Assembly (NCBI RefSeq): GCF_949628215.1
Contig: NC_134311.1
Location: 17,670,582-17,734,581, forward strand
Reading direction: 5' to 3'
DNA length: 64,000 nucleotides
Source: Phalacrocorax aristotelis
Taxonomy: Eukaryota > Chordata > Aves > Suliformes > Phalacrocoracidae
The stretch's first letter is position 1; every line of letters starts with the position of its first letter. The position numbers and the translations under genes were made by a program. The notes beneath the pieces are model-generated. The model was given only the letters and a program-made list of their open reading frames with translations. It searched no databases and was not told the DNA's origin. Positions 37,443 through 51,641 of this stretch are shown piece after piece.

Positions 37443-38318
37443 TATTTAGATAAACCAGTATCTGGTTTCTCCTTAGTTGGAGATTGAGGTAATAGCACGG
37501 CTAGACATGCACAAAGGTTGTCTGTGTAAAAAGAAAATATTGTTTTTATGCTATGATTGAGCACACTTACAGTCCCTAAGCCTGAAGGCTGTTTTCCTCT
37601 TCATCTGGTTAGTATTCATCTAAATACTGATTTACATTTAATAAAAAAGATTCCCTTTTTGTCCCAAGGGGAAGGATGGCCAGCAGATGGATCACAAGAA
37701 ATGTCATTAACCACTTAGGATGTTTTGAAATCTTGCTGAAGATTGCTTCATTATCAGTGAAATGAAATTGCTCTTCTCCTTGTCTAGTAACTAACATTAT
37801 TTAGAGAAAGCTATTGCTATGACAAAGATACTATGAAATACATATTTGAGCTACCAAGATATAGAAGATCTTGCGATGCTTTGGGTGGGGTTATTAGAAA
37901 CTGTGTACTTTTTGCATTTTCTTCTCATGTACAGTTTGTGTGGATATTTTCACTCAAAGATTCAATCTTTAAATTTTCTGTTCAAAGTTTCATTCCATAA
38001 TAGAAATAAGGGTCCCATCAGGTAGGTCAGATGGAATCTGTTTAACTACCTTGCTCAGATTTTCCTTTGCTTTGGTTCTCTTTTGCCATAAAACCTAAAT
38101 TTTACTCTTCAAAACATTTTGTAGGGTAAAGCAGAAGGGATTTCATCAACCTCACAAATTCACTATTATTTTATAAGACAAGTAGCAAATCAATAGTCTA
38201 TAAAAATTGTAAGATATATTGAAAGACTGGATTTGATTTCTGTCCTTGCCTAAATAATGGCAATAGTAAGCATCCAGTTCCAACAAGAGGTATAAATTCA
38301 TCACAAAATTACAGCTAT

Positions 38319-38351
38319 AAAATATAAATAAAATAAAATAAAATAAATATG
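38319..38351. repeat. (TAAAA)n simple repeat
   Basis: Repeated aaata / aaaat units. No retrocopy body was recognised beside it. Confidence 0.8.
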
Positions 38352-41300
38352 AAATAATTTTTAAGGTGTTAAACAAGCAACCGTTCCACAAATTAATGAC
38401 TGAGGCTCTGTCATAAGGCCCTAGATAGTTAAACAGGTACAGAGATAATATTTTCAGGTCAGTTTTTGTTAGGTACTCAACAAGTGATATGAAGTTCAAT
38501 TAATTATTTGTATTAATTATTCTCTTTCTTAAATTAATATGCTATTAAATGATGATGCCTACAATGGACCAGTATGTACTGATGCTTTTGCAGAGCTGGG
38601 AGAGGATATTAGACTGGCTGAAAGACAAGAATTCTGGGAGAATATCTGGGTATGTCTAAGTACGTTTTCCTTGAGCATGCAAGGGAAGCAAAGTAAAATT
38701 TTCCTAAAATGTTCGTGAAAAGTTATGTGAGTGGCCTAAAGCAGTTCACAACCAGAGGCTTGTCCCATGTCGTTCATAAGTGCCCTAACCACCAGGTGGT
38801 GGGCTGCCTTAGGACGGCTGGGATTCTGCCCTCCCTCCTCTCCCTTCTCTGTTTTGCCCAGAATTTCAAAAAAAAAATGTTATCTAAAAACTGTCATTCA
38901 GTTCTAATAAATATTGATACCCAAACATTTCAAATAAAGCTTGCAAAAAGCTGAGTGAAATACACTCCCTAAAAAGGCCTCTGAATAAAAACCAAAACTC
39001 CAATCTTAGATCTTTTTCCAGACCTGAAGTCAGGGACCGTATATTTCCTCACTAATACGCTGTAACAGTTAGATCTTTATTACAGTCTCCAACCACAGTT
39101 TTTGGAAGACACATGCAGTACTGCAGAAAAACTAAAGCATATGTGTCAGCTCCCGCTGCCAAACAAAGTTGTTCTTGGCACCAAGTCACTTGCCTGCGAG
39201 CTGTGATTGAAGCTGCTGTCCAAAGTCAGTGGCCTAAGATCAAACGGAAACTGCTGAAAAGCTAAAGAGCTAAACTGATAGATCGCGACTTTTTGAAGGA
39301 CTAGTTGTGTGTCAGAATCTTTGGAAATACCATTTTCTACACTTTATGTGAAATTCCTACTGCCTTCTGGTGAATGAATTTCAGTTCACTGCTTCTATGG
39401 CCTGAGAGAGGAAATCATCTATTCAAATTGCCACCACTTGCTTTGTAGTCTTTCAGCTTCAGCCTTAATTTCAAACTGATTTCACTTTTTCTAAAGCCTT
39501 TCCTTGTGTAGGCCTGCAAATGAATCTGCTTAACAAAAACTATTATAATTTTTAATTAATTTTTTAAAAGGTAAATATATTGTCTTTTCACATCCTCCCA
39601 AACTATCCTCAATAGATATCACGCTGCAGATTAATATTAACTGTCCCTACAGGACAGCTGTAGAACAAGGTTTATTATCATGGTATTTATTGCCTCTCTA
39701 CCTGCAGGATCTCAAAGCACTGTCTAAGTTTTGAACCAAGAGTTGTGCACCTAGGCATAGATGAAACTTAACTATGTGTCTTGAATGAATCTGTGAACAT
39801 ACTTGGGTCAGTTACTGAACCGGGGTTGTAAGCGTAAAGCACCAGTGGAATGGAAGTAATGGGAGTGTATCCCCAGTTCTCACTGTGCTACAGAAAAGGA
39901 ATCAAAGGGAAATCATTGTCCAAGCTCGAAACAACAAAGCTCTGCTCTTTAAAAAAACCCAAAACCCCAAAACTGCACTTATGTCTGTGCAAAATGCAGA
40001 CTCCTTTTGTGAAGCTCCCCTTGACACATCTAGAGAGCATTCATTATGGCTTGCTTCTGCAGACTGAACTGTCTAGTAAGGTTCTCCTCAGGTACCATCA
40101 TGGAACACTGTACTTTTCTACCAGTGACTGTAAAAAGATGTACTCATTATTGGAAACAAGTTACGGGATTTCTTCACAGAGCCCAGGGAGATACCAAGGT
40201 CATACATAGCTTCATTCGAAAATGATGTTATTATGTCTCTTAGACAATATGAATTGGACTAGAGGAACACCATTCTCACATTCTGCGTGAGAGTGATGAA
40301 CCCTGAGCACTGCTCTTTTTACTGGGTTTTGAAAATTTTCCATGACTGCTTAATTTCCCTAAAAAATACAGCTTATAAATGACAGCGGCACTGTACTTTA
40401 AATGCCAATACTCAAAGGTATATCTATCATATTCTGGCAAGACGTTGCTTGACAGTGATAATAATAACCACAGTCTAAAAGCCAGCAGCCACCAATACTC
40501 TTGTTTTATCCTTACAACTTAATGTTAATGTTAACAGTAGCAAATCAACCAACTGCATACAGAAAACTATTTGAATATTTGCTGTTTCTTCAAAGTGCCC
40601 TCATTCTTAATAGCTTACATGAAAATATGTTAGGTTTTGTGATCCCAGCTGATCCTTGTGTGTTCCTACCATTCTACACCTTCCTACTCTTTAGGGACTG
40701 GAAAGTGTTACCCTGTATGAGAACATTTGCAGTACAATGAAACAAATAAAGGGTTTAATACCTCTAAGCATTATGGCACAAAGCATATTAACATTCATTA
40801 TACTCTATTTCTCTCAGTCTCTGTAATTACATAATATTGAAACTATTGCTATTTTATGTGAAAACAGTAGCAAGAGATACTTTACTGTCCTCATCTTAGT
40901 CAGTGTGACATTTTATTGGCAAAATCTATTCATACAAAACATTACTTTCTGAAACTAATGCACACAAAATTACCAATCAAGTATATGAAAGAGGAATAGC
41001 AACTTCACTGGTTTTAAATGAAGACTAATATATTTTACATTCTTCATGCTTACTGCTTTGTCTCATTCTGCATGCATGGCTCTGTCACAGTCCCTGAGTG
41101 CTCTGAATTTTAAATAAAACCTTAAAAGCTGATCTACTTTGCTTGTGGTCTGTTACACTCCTCCACAAAGCCAAATCAGCTAACCCTGCAAGCTGAAAAG
41201 GGGAATCTTGGGTGGTGCCATCAGCTCTTGATGGTTTGTAGAAACCAGATCTCACAATATAATACGCATTTTTGTTGGTGTTTGTGTGTCAGTATGTAAG

Positions 41301-42484
41301 ACTAATAGGGAAAAGTGTGGTGAAGAACTGAGAACTAGACGTAACTAAAGAGGAAAAGCCACAAGGGAATGAATGGAATGAAAAAAAAAAATGTCTGGGT
41401 ACATGACTGAGAACAAGGGTGTTTCTTCTTCTAGCCAAGTGTAACCCACATAGCCTTTGTATGCAGTCCCATGAAAGGGAATAGAAAAATGCCAGTAAGA
41501 GTGAGTGAAATTATAAAAATTACAAACTTGTCCCTAGGAAAAAGACAGAAATGGCAAGAAAGTATGGGCCAGGGCTATATTTAGTATAGGGCAACATAAT
41601 ATTTCTGCTGCTTAGGGTAAGCACTCTGGGCCATTTGTTATTTAGACTTCAGCTCCACTCTTCCCTCTGTGTGAAGGTTAAGGCTTTAGTGAAAGGTGTC
41701 TTTGGCTGGACAGATCACTTATGCTCAGCTCTTTTTGCTGCAGCTAGATTACACCCAGACAGGATATCTCTGCTTTTCTCCTGTCACTTGTATAACTGTA
41801 TGTTGCATAACATCTCCTGTATTCCTGATCTCATAGTATAGTAACAAGGCATCTACACTGGGTCCATGCCAGGCTGCACTAAAGAAAGTATGCACACTAT
41901 TTATGTGGACCCTAAACTATCAGCTGCTGTGAGGAATAAGCTTTGATAAGTTTGGTCTAGCAGTGACACAACCTTTCCTCTCCTGTCCGCAATGTCAATA
42001 AACTTGATGTTTTAAATCTTTCCAAATGCATGGTCTTATCTCTAATCAGTAGAGGTTGAAAAGAAGGGCAGCACTTACCCTGTTTTTTTTCCTGCCTAAT
42101 GCTTATCAGAAGGATGAAGGGCGGGAACAGCTGTAGGAACAGCATAGTATGAAAAGTGTCTAGTGTAAATACAACAGGAAAGAGAATTATTCTTGAAATA
42201 TAACACTGGTAGTTAGCAATTGGGAAAGATATTGAAGACAATTATGATTGTTTTGGTATTTAAATTCCACTTTCTCCATTTTTAGGACGAAGTGGAGTTA
42301 GTCTGAATAGATGTTTCAGACTTGTTTTGAAGGGGACAACCTGCCAGGCATTGAAGAGATGTGGACAGTATGACTTCTGGACTCAATGCTAAAATATAGC
42401 TGGCCATGAGGAAGTGGCAAACATCATGTGAACATCACAAAACAGGGGGTCTTGTTCTCCTTTCAGGTGAGAGTGACTCAGAGA

Positions 42485-42522
42485 GAACTCTATGAAAGTC
42501 AGTGAACTCTATGAAAGTCAGT
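42485..42522. repeat. 19-bp perfect tandem duplication
   Basis: gaactctatgaaagtcagt occurs twice, head to tail, without a mismatch. Being perfect, it is probably recent. Confidence 0.9.
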
Positions 42523-45500
42523 GAAAATATGCAGAAGGGACAAAGAATCAGGTCTAGGATGATTTTTGATGGACAAATGCCTTCTGCCAGCTCTGATCTT
42601 GCTGGCACTATAAAGTGAATCCTACAGCAGTTCTTTTCAATTATATAGGCAGTTTACAATCATCCTGGTCAACTCTTCCTCTACAAGCAGAAACTGAGCA
42701 TACTAAATGAGACAAGCAGTGTCTATTACTGTTTCTTATATTCTGCACATATAGTTAACCTCAGAACTTATGGCCTTTACTATTTTAAGCACAAATCTCT
42801 CTTTGGAGGATAGACTAATATGTGGTTCTAACTTATTATTTTCAAATACATTTTCTTTTAATTCTCGGGATACTTGCAATAGTGTATATTGAACTCTAAG
42901 AAGTGAGGCTTCTCAAAAACCATGCCCACACACATGCACATACACATGTTTGTAATTGCTTGGTGTTTCTTAAATAAATGTTTCATAAGATTAAGTTCTG
43001 CAAGAAAATGAAGCTGCTATGTCACTCTTGCTGTGCATTCAGAGGTTTTTTCTGACAGTGTATAATTTACAGAGTCCTGAATCCTCATTACTGTGCTCAG
43101 CAGGCAATAGGAAATTGCTCTAACAATAGCAATCCTGTTATCTGTTTTAATAAAAACTTAATGTCCTTTCTTTCCCCCTATACTTACAGATTTTTAAAAT
43201 AATTTATTTTTCTGAATGGTACTGGTCACCTAGCAAGCATCCGAATCATAATGTCTTAATCCTTGGAGAAAGGAACAGAACAACTTTACTGTGAAGGTGA
43301 GCCCAGATTAGACAAGTAGGACGTCTCTAGTATTTGACAGTTTATCACAGAGAAAATGTTCTTGGGACACCCTTTGCATGTACAGGTCTGACAAATGCTT
43401 CACTGTACATTTGGAAAGTGTTAATGAAAGGCAGTGTGACAAATTAGAATAAAACATATTATCAAGATTCTTTTCTCTCTCTTTTTTTTCTTTAATTGCA
43501 AGTAACATTTATTAAGAAGCTGCTTTTCACAGAACGGCTTTTTTTAAAACATTCCTGATGTAAAAGTGCATCAGTTATGTCAGGACCTGTCATACGTGGT
43601 TTTGACATGGCTAGACAGGACATGATAGTGTTGACTGAAGTGGTCTATTGCCAAAAATATATCAAAACAAGCTTCTTATATGTTCTTTCCTTAAACGATA
43701 ATTTCAGTAATGTTAGTCTTTGAAGAATTGTTGGAAATCAGTTACTCATTGCTGAGGCCTGAAGTGCTATGTGGAGCTCTCTGTGTGCAAGGAGAGGCAG
43801 ATCTTTTTTTTGCAGCCCACATGCTTTTTCAGTGTGTGAATGTGTGAGGCAGAGCACAAGTACCTACAATCACTCCCTGATGTGTTTATTTATTCATTCT
43901 GATCTAAGTCCTTGTTGGTTTTTATATAGATGTAATTTCTCAAGCTCAGGTGTATTTACCTTTGATTTATGCTGGTAAACCCACCATGCTGGGTGCTCAC
44001 AGTCCATTTTCTCCCAGCAAAATTCAGAGAGTGGCTTCATTCACTGTATTTTAAAATAGTAGAATAACATGTAGGCTTTCTGAAGTCCAAAAGGAAAGCT
44101 GTCACTGAATGACCAGGTGCAGAAATTCATCTCACATCTTAACCCAACCACAGCTGAAACAATTAAATCTCATGGCAATGTAAAACCAGGATGAAACTCA
44201 TGAATGGAATCATAGTCATGGACTGATGGGACACCCTTTTTAGGTGAGATTCTTACAAAGTTGGTCTTTCTGAACAGAGCTTCTGTATACCATCTACACA
44301 GTGATAGAAGTGAGAATATGCAAAGAAATTGGAAGCAAATAAATGTAAGGAAATTTTGTTTAATTTGGGGATCTAGGTCTGGAGGGTGTTCCTCCTTTTG
44401 CCCAAACTGCTTCATACGTTCCCTGTCCTCCTGTTGCAGAGCTCTAAGCAGCAATGAAGTTCTGCTGCAGCCTGTGACCAGCATCTGCCTAATACCTAGT
44501 TTCAGAGTCAGAGACTGAACACAGTGAGAGGTCATTCTAGACCATTCCCAGGAGCTTAATTTTGTCTTCTAGTGTGTTTCCTAGAGCTTTGCTATATTCA
44601 GTGCTTCCCACTTTGAGTTTTGTTGGCCTAATGAATGTTATCACTACAGATGATAGTTCCATTATATTATCAACATCTATTTTTTTAACTGATTTGCAAT
44701 GGTTAATATTCACGGTGCACTGAAAATAACATACAGCATCATAAGTCTGGAAGCAATTTATTTCTAAACATGTTAGGAAAATAGAGTATTATAGATATTT
44801 TAAAATTGCAGTAATGTGAGATGTATATTTTAAAAGATATCAGATTCCATTGCAGGGCAGAGGCATTGCTTCCCTGTTCCCTTGATTAGATCCATTTTTA
44901 ATGAAGGAAGTGCTTTATTTTTGTTGCATAATCTTTGGAATTTCAGGTTATATTATGGACTGAGTAAGAGTTTCACCAGAAGTTTGTGGTAGAGTTTCCT
45001 CTTTAAGAGATAACTGTTCCTATGAAACCATATCACTTTCCCAGTCAGACACCAGTAGAGTTACAATCAAATAGACATCTGACAATGGCAAATAGTCAGA
45101 TCTCAAAAACATTATAAAAATTATTGCATGCTTTTGTCCAACACTTAACTGAGAAAGCATAAACTAAAAATAGTCTTTGTATCAACCACCATTTTGTTTA
45201 AGTCCTCTTTTGCTTCATATTATATCATTTGCAGTTTGTTGTATCAAACATGAGCACTACAGCAAAGAGGAATTTTGCTTTCCCAATAGCTGTAAGCACA
45301 TTCAAATGAGAGCAAAAGCAAAATACTGTTATTTTATTGGAATTGAATCAGCTCATCTGAATGATTTATCAAATCAGATTCCATTCTGGGGTTCTGAGTG
45401 AAAAGTCCTAACTCCCCCCCTCCCTAAAAAAAGGCAGGAGGGGAGAAAACACAGACAATCTTACTTCAAATAAAACAAAGATATTTGTAGTTTGTAGGTC

Positions 45501-46024
45501 ATTACACCTATATTATCTCCTATTAAATCATCAGACAAAATACATTAAACTTTCACATAAAACCTTCTTCCTAAGGAGGCAGAGGAAAGCAGTAACATAT
45601 CTAAGGAAGACTTATAAGGAAGCCTTTGCAGCAGTTTTCATGCCACTAATCAGTTGGAGGACTTTATTATTCTGTGTTAATGCTTAGAAATGGTCTTGTC
45701 TTAGCCTTGTATAGAAAGGGAATTATGAGGCAAGCAAAGAAACTCTGCAAAAGTCTTTGTGAAAGTCCAGCAAAAGGAGACAACTTTTTTATATGTGTTC
45801 ATACACAAGAGGATTTCTCTTTTCAGCTAAAGGATAGATAGGGCATCCTCAGAGTTTTAGCCCAAAGAAATTGTCCAGGCTTTAAGAAGTGTCCTTTTAA
45901 AGCTGCCTTATTAATGATAGCAGCCTGCAGATAATACACATCAATGACTTCAGCTTAGACAGTTGGGATTTGAATGTTCCACTGCTGCATGTCCTTTTCA
46001 AGCAACCTATTCAGATAATAAGGC

Positions 46025-46035
46025 TTTCTTTTCTT

Positions 46036-46066
<31 letters not shown>

Positions 46067-46067
46067 G
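46025..46067. repeat. Poly(T) tract
   Basis: About 43 bases of T with two C interruptions. It could be the poly(A) tail of a minus-strand retrocopy whose body would lie above 46068, but that sequence is not recognisable. It may equally be a simple repeat. Confidence 0.8.
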
Positions 46068-46465
46068 GATTTAGGAAGTGCTATCAAACTGGGACCTCTT
46101 AATTTAAAAGGATTCCTCTTTTCTTTTTCTTTCTAAACCTTGTTACGGAGCATAAGAATAGCACAATGTGAAACTGATTTCCCCTAAAAGATAGAACAGC
46201 AACGTAATGAAAACGAAGCAGTGGTGTTGCAGATTGTAATCCTTCCAAAGAATAAAAAAGCCAGAGTTGAAAGTGAAGCACTGGCATATGCTGCCTGAGA
46301 TGAAAGCTACTGCAATAGGTATTGGTATTTTGACCTAACGGAAGATGTAAAGAGAATAACGAGGTTACATGACCTCACACTAGTTTTTAAATCACTGCTT
46401 TCTTAAAGGAGCATTTTGTTTTCAGCAGCTGTCTACCAATTATATTATCTAATGAAATATCCCAC

Positions 46466-46482
46466 CCCTCCCCCCCCCCCCC
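46466..46482. repeat. C homopolymer
   Basis: Thirteen consecutive C residues (46470-46482) after a short C/T lead. Likely length-variable and hard to sequence. Confidence 0.85.
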
Positions 46483-49400
46483 TTTTAGTGGCTCTCTTCT
46501 TTCTCCCTTTCTACTTTCAAAAAAAGAAATCTGAAGAAATGCCTCATTTTAACTTCAAGTATGCTTTAGATGGATTTAAACTAATTTGAACTGACAGTAA
46601 ATAATCCTCCACCATTCAGTTACTGGTCTTACATTTCTCTGTAATTATCATTGAATAAGCTTATTTTTAAGCATGCTTAATACATAGGGTTTTCTCTTCC
46701 TTTCCTACTTTATGCCACAGATAAAAATGACATTTCTGTAAGGAAACCTAAGCTACTATTCTTTGCCCTTAGGGACCTGTTCAAGGAGACTTATGAATTG
46801 TTCAGGTATTGTAATTGCCAGCCAATGCAGATTTTCACCATGCTTTTCTGCCCTGCAACCCTCCCACTGCTTCAAAGTAAATAGCTGTGTCCTGCTAGCC
46901 ACCATCTGATCAATGCCTTTATGGTAACACAATAAGCTCCATGAAAACAGCAAGAGAAGAGATGAAGGTGATTAATGCCAGTGTAAAAACTGTCTGCAAT
47001 AGGAAAGAGGTTAGGATATGAGAACACACTCATACCTCAGGATCCCATGGATGGGTATTTGTGCAGGGACTGGCCTGACACCTCAAGTAAATGGAACATA
47101 CTCTGCTTTATCCCCATCCTTAAACATCATCCTTATTACCTTATTAGTAGTTACTTCCCGAGGTATGACCCAGTCTCTCTGTAAAAGGAAGGAGTCCATG
47201 CAGCTCATTTTTCTAAGGCACTTAAGGGTCATTACTCTAGCACTGCAGCAAATGTTTTATTCATTTTGCCACAGCCCAGTTTCTCTGCTAAGAATTTTGT
47301 AGCAAAATGCTACACAGCTCAGCAGAGAGATGATTGATTAAGCAAGAAGGAGCAGAATTTGGGCATCCTGATAAAATTTTCTCAGAGTCTGCTCAGTTAA
47401 CATCAATCAGTTTTATTTGGGTAGTAACACTTGAATACTAACTAGGCAATTTCATTCATGGGAGAAAAATGGATGATGATACCTTTAGGTTAATATTACT
47501 TGAGCATTTCATTCCTGAATAATTTATACCTGTTAGTGAGCATCTGTCTCTTCCTAATTGTGTTCTTCAGTCTTGCTAAGGTGCTAGCCATGCTGACAGT
47601 GTTGGTCTGAGACAGGAAGACATTGTCCTCTGAGAGTGAGTGCAACCAGTAGCAAAGATGCATTTTGGGCAAGCACAGTAAGACTGTGTGCTGAGTGAAA
47701 TGTGCCTAATTAACAAAAGCCCCATCTAATCAGTAGAACTGCATCTACCATGGGGTTGCAGGGGCAGAGCTGTGATGGTCAGAGAGTCACACCACTGCAG
47801 CCCCAGGCTGCTCGACAGTGCTGGCAAATGCCTTCCCGCAGGGAGACCCAGCGCCAGGCTGCAGGGGTGCCCTGGCTGCTAAACCCAGGGCTACGTGAAG
47901 CCAGACTCTGGCCAACGCAGCTGTAAAAATGTTCTTTACCCAGTTAGTTTTGTGCCAACAGAAGTGCTTGTTTTCTTCTACCAAGGAGCTTTTCCAAGTA
48001 GCATATCAACTTGTAGTGGGAAGGGCAGAGGCCTCTTTAGCTAACAGATATATTGGCTAAACTGCTTTGGATACCTATCAAAGAGAAAAAAAGGTGCCTT
48101 ATTTTTAAACTAAAGAATAAAGCTTCTCTGGACTGAAACCAATAGGTACATCACTAGAGGAGTTAGTAATACCTTTTTCACTTTCTATTACAAAATATTT
48201 AACTGCACTCTAAATTAAACAAATCTAGCTCATGTTACTGAGATTCATAAATGTTATCCACATAGCACAAAGTGTATTGATTTTAATTTTTATATAAATA
48301 GGAAGAGTGAAAATTCTACAGAAAATTTGTGTAACAAATTCATGAAATATTAATTACCGTGTAGTGACTGTTTATATAAAGTAAACAAGTGCCTTTTTGC
48401 AGGTCATTAAAATCCAGAGTTCATTTTGGTGCCTTTGGGCCTGTGTCGTCTTCCAGTTTTCCAGTCGAACCACTGAGAAATGTTTTTATCTCCAGGGTTT
48501 AACTGGATTTTAACACTATTTAACTCCAGTGGACTGAAAAAAAAAATCTAATTCTTGGGGATTTGATTGAGAAGAATGTGATATAATTTGGATTGAATGT
48601 GCTCTGGGCCTCTTTAGGTGCACTTGAGCCTAACAGAATTGATTTGTATTGAACATATGTGTAAAATTATATAACGGACTGACCTTTGTAACAGAAATAC
48701 ATGGCTCATTCTGAGGTGCAGATTTCCCACTGATAATATATTTTTAAAAAGAAAATAGGGGGAAAAGGTAACCAGATCACATCAGTCAGAGTAGTTGAAC
48801 TGAGCCAGGAATGTGTCAGCTTGAATTTCCTTCTTGTCAGAAACACCCTATATTATCAGCAAAGAGGAAAACCTATTACCATTATTTTTACATTTCTACA
48901 TGATATAAAAGAGAGAGAAAGAAAAAATCCTTTATGATACACTTGGTTAAAAGTCTCCACTGGACCAGAAAGGGTTTTCTTCACCTCATGAAACACAAAC
49001 ACTTTTAAAGAGCTACATTCAAGCCGCTGTTACTTAAATAGTCTTGCTCCAGGAAAATATTTGACAGCTGTTAGAAGGGAATACAGTTGTGTGCTGTAAA
49101 GACCTATTCAAAGGGCTTGTCCAAGTGACAGTGGACACCCGATATTCATTGGCCCGGTCTTGTGAACTGATACATACATCAGTCAGAGGTGCAGGGAGAA
49201 TCTGCAGTTATAAGGCCTGTTCTTGCAGAACATATAGCTCATGCTCTATGCTGCAGGACAGGGAGGCCACCCGCAGCCGCCAATGTGCTGGTGCCACTGC
49301 AGGATGGAGAGACCCTAGGGGACCCTGATGGGGCTGGGAAGAGGGCCATGTGCTTGCAGGGCCAGTATTAGCAGGAGGCTCGTTTACAGATTTTACCTTT

Positions 49401-51064
49401 GAGTTGCACTTACAGCATCTCATCACAGATGTCTAAGGGCCTGCGTAAATTCTGGATGATTTTGAAAAATACATTATTTTCTAATTTAGATAATGAAACG
49501 GGCAACAGATTTTAACATGTCAGCAACAGGCAGGGACAATAACTGTACATCTAAAGGTTCCCACTTCGCCCATAAGTCTCAAGTAACAATAAGGCAACTG
49601 GAGCTCTTTGATGTGGGGTTTCTGTGTTTATTTATGGGTAATTTTTCAAGTCTTATGCCCTTGATCCAGATGTGTGATGGACTTGTGTGCTGCAAAAATC
49701 TGTAACTCTACCACTTGTGTATACAACTGATACTCCAGCAGTGCCTGAGGCAGTGCACCCAGGTGAGCTGTGGGGCTGCTTCTTTCTGCCACCCTGATGG
49801 ATTATCTGCCTGCTTGCCTGCCTACCACTAAGGGCAGTGCTCTCCCAGTCTCTTCTAGAGGGGTTTAAAAAATAGAAAAAGACACAGAGCAACTGAATCA
49901 AGGCTCTCTTGCATTTTAAAATCTACATATATATTTCTTATAAACTGTATCTTGTTCTGCTTTATAGTAAGACATCAAATCTGAAGGTGCGGTAAACACA
50001 CAATGGTAAACTGAACTGTGTATGGCAAAAGTAAAGAAATAGGCTCCTGGTGGGAAGACACAGGATTATGTTTGTATATGTTCAAGTCCTAAGGAGAGTA
50101 AATTATTTCATATGGGAAGACATAATTTACTAATTCCTCTTGTAGATTTTAAACCCAGTATAAGCAGTACTTTATATTGTCCTCACTTTACTTTTTAAAT
50201 CAAAATACTATACAGTTGCAACAAGACAGATGTAGAATAAGTTATATAGAAAAATCAGAAAGTGAATTGTTTTAAGTGAGTATAGTGCTGATGACATTAT
50301 CACAATGCAAATTCATGCATTCTGAGTATTTCACCCAGATGTTGTCCACAAAATGTGCGAGGACCTTGCTTTCATCTTTTGAAGTGACGCTGGTAGGAAT
50401 GAAGCTCATGAACAGTTTATCAATGTATGAGTTGTTTGGTGATAAGAGAAACAGAAATCTATGCCCACATTTGTCTAAAGTTTTAAACAATGATACTGAA
50501 GGAATTTTCTTATGTTCTTTTCACTTCAGGGTTGAGGAAAGTTTCTGTTTCTTTTTAAATTAGTGCCTGCTGGTCTGTTGGTAAGGGTCACAGTAAGAAA
50601 GTAAGAGCAATGTTGGAGAAAGTTGCTTTCAGATGCAGATGAAAATGCTGTGTCTACTTCTCACTGAACTATGTGAAGAGCTTGAAGTACAGACGTGGGC
50701 AAGGAGCATCAGACATCCATGTGATGTAACAAGTGTTACGCTTTACAGTGGGGTCTCTGTTATAGCTGACATATGTCTAAAATAACATGCAGCCAGGCAG
50801 ATCCCTATTGACTTTACATCTGAGATGGATCAAGAGTGAACTTTATTGAATTTTATTTCACTATTGTCCATCATCAACTTAAACTCACAGAAATTAATTC
50901 CAGATCCACCTGCTTCAGACTATTGTGTACTTTTTGCTGCCAGTTCCATCCTCTGTAACATAAGTGTTCTTTTCCTAGGTGTCCCAACAGAAATAAAAGC
51001 TGAGAGCTTAGCTAGCTTTTTAGCTTCTATGGACTCATTTTCTTACTGAAGCTATTGAGTACAT

Positions 51065-51103
51065 GTACATGTCTTAAAAAAATATGTACATGTCTTAAAA
51101 AAA
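51065..51103. repeat. 21-bp tandem duplication
   Basis: gtacatgtcttaaaaaaa occurs twice with a 21-base period, preceded by a gtacatgtacat palindromic run. Short local duplication without known role. Confidence 0.8.
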
Positions 51104-51586
51104 CCCGGAGACTTCTCGGGCTAGCAGATATACAAACAAAGACGTATTACAGAAATCTGTAATATGTTTCTGTAGATAGCATGCTGACAACAAACCAATT
51201 CTATAAATATCTGCTTGTCAAGTTATAATGTTCCTGAAGGCTTGAGAAGTATATAATGTTGTACCTTTACAAGCAGATAGTATTCATTTATAACTACACC
51301 ATGATATTGAAGTATCATTTTAACAGCATGATTTTCGGAAACACATTTTAATAGATAATATAATCTATGTTTTTGATCCCACCTGAATGGCAAACATGAT
51401 TTATCTCTCATCAACTACCCATGGTCTCATGGTGGAATGGTCTGGCACAGGTATAACAAAGAAAGTCCACAACTGCTCTTGTGTCTCACAATATGGCTCT
51501 TTGAGGGCCAGCTTTAATGAATGTGTAAGAGCTTTTTGAAGTGGTCCTTATCCTAAAGTGTGCTCTATTTTTCTAGAAGTATTCAT

Positions 51587-51641
51587 TTGTGTACACACAC
51601 AGAGACAGAGATGTGTGTGTATATATATGTACGCACGTGCA
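51587..51641. repeat. CA/TG/TA microsatellite
   Basis: acacacacag, then tgtgtgtgtatatatatg and acgcacgtgc. Degenerate dinucleotide tract. Confidence 0.75.
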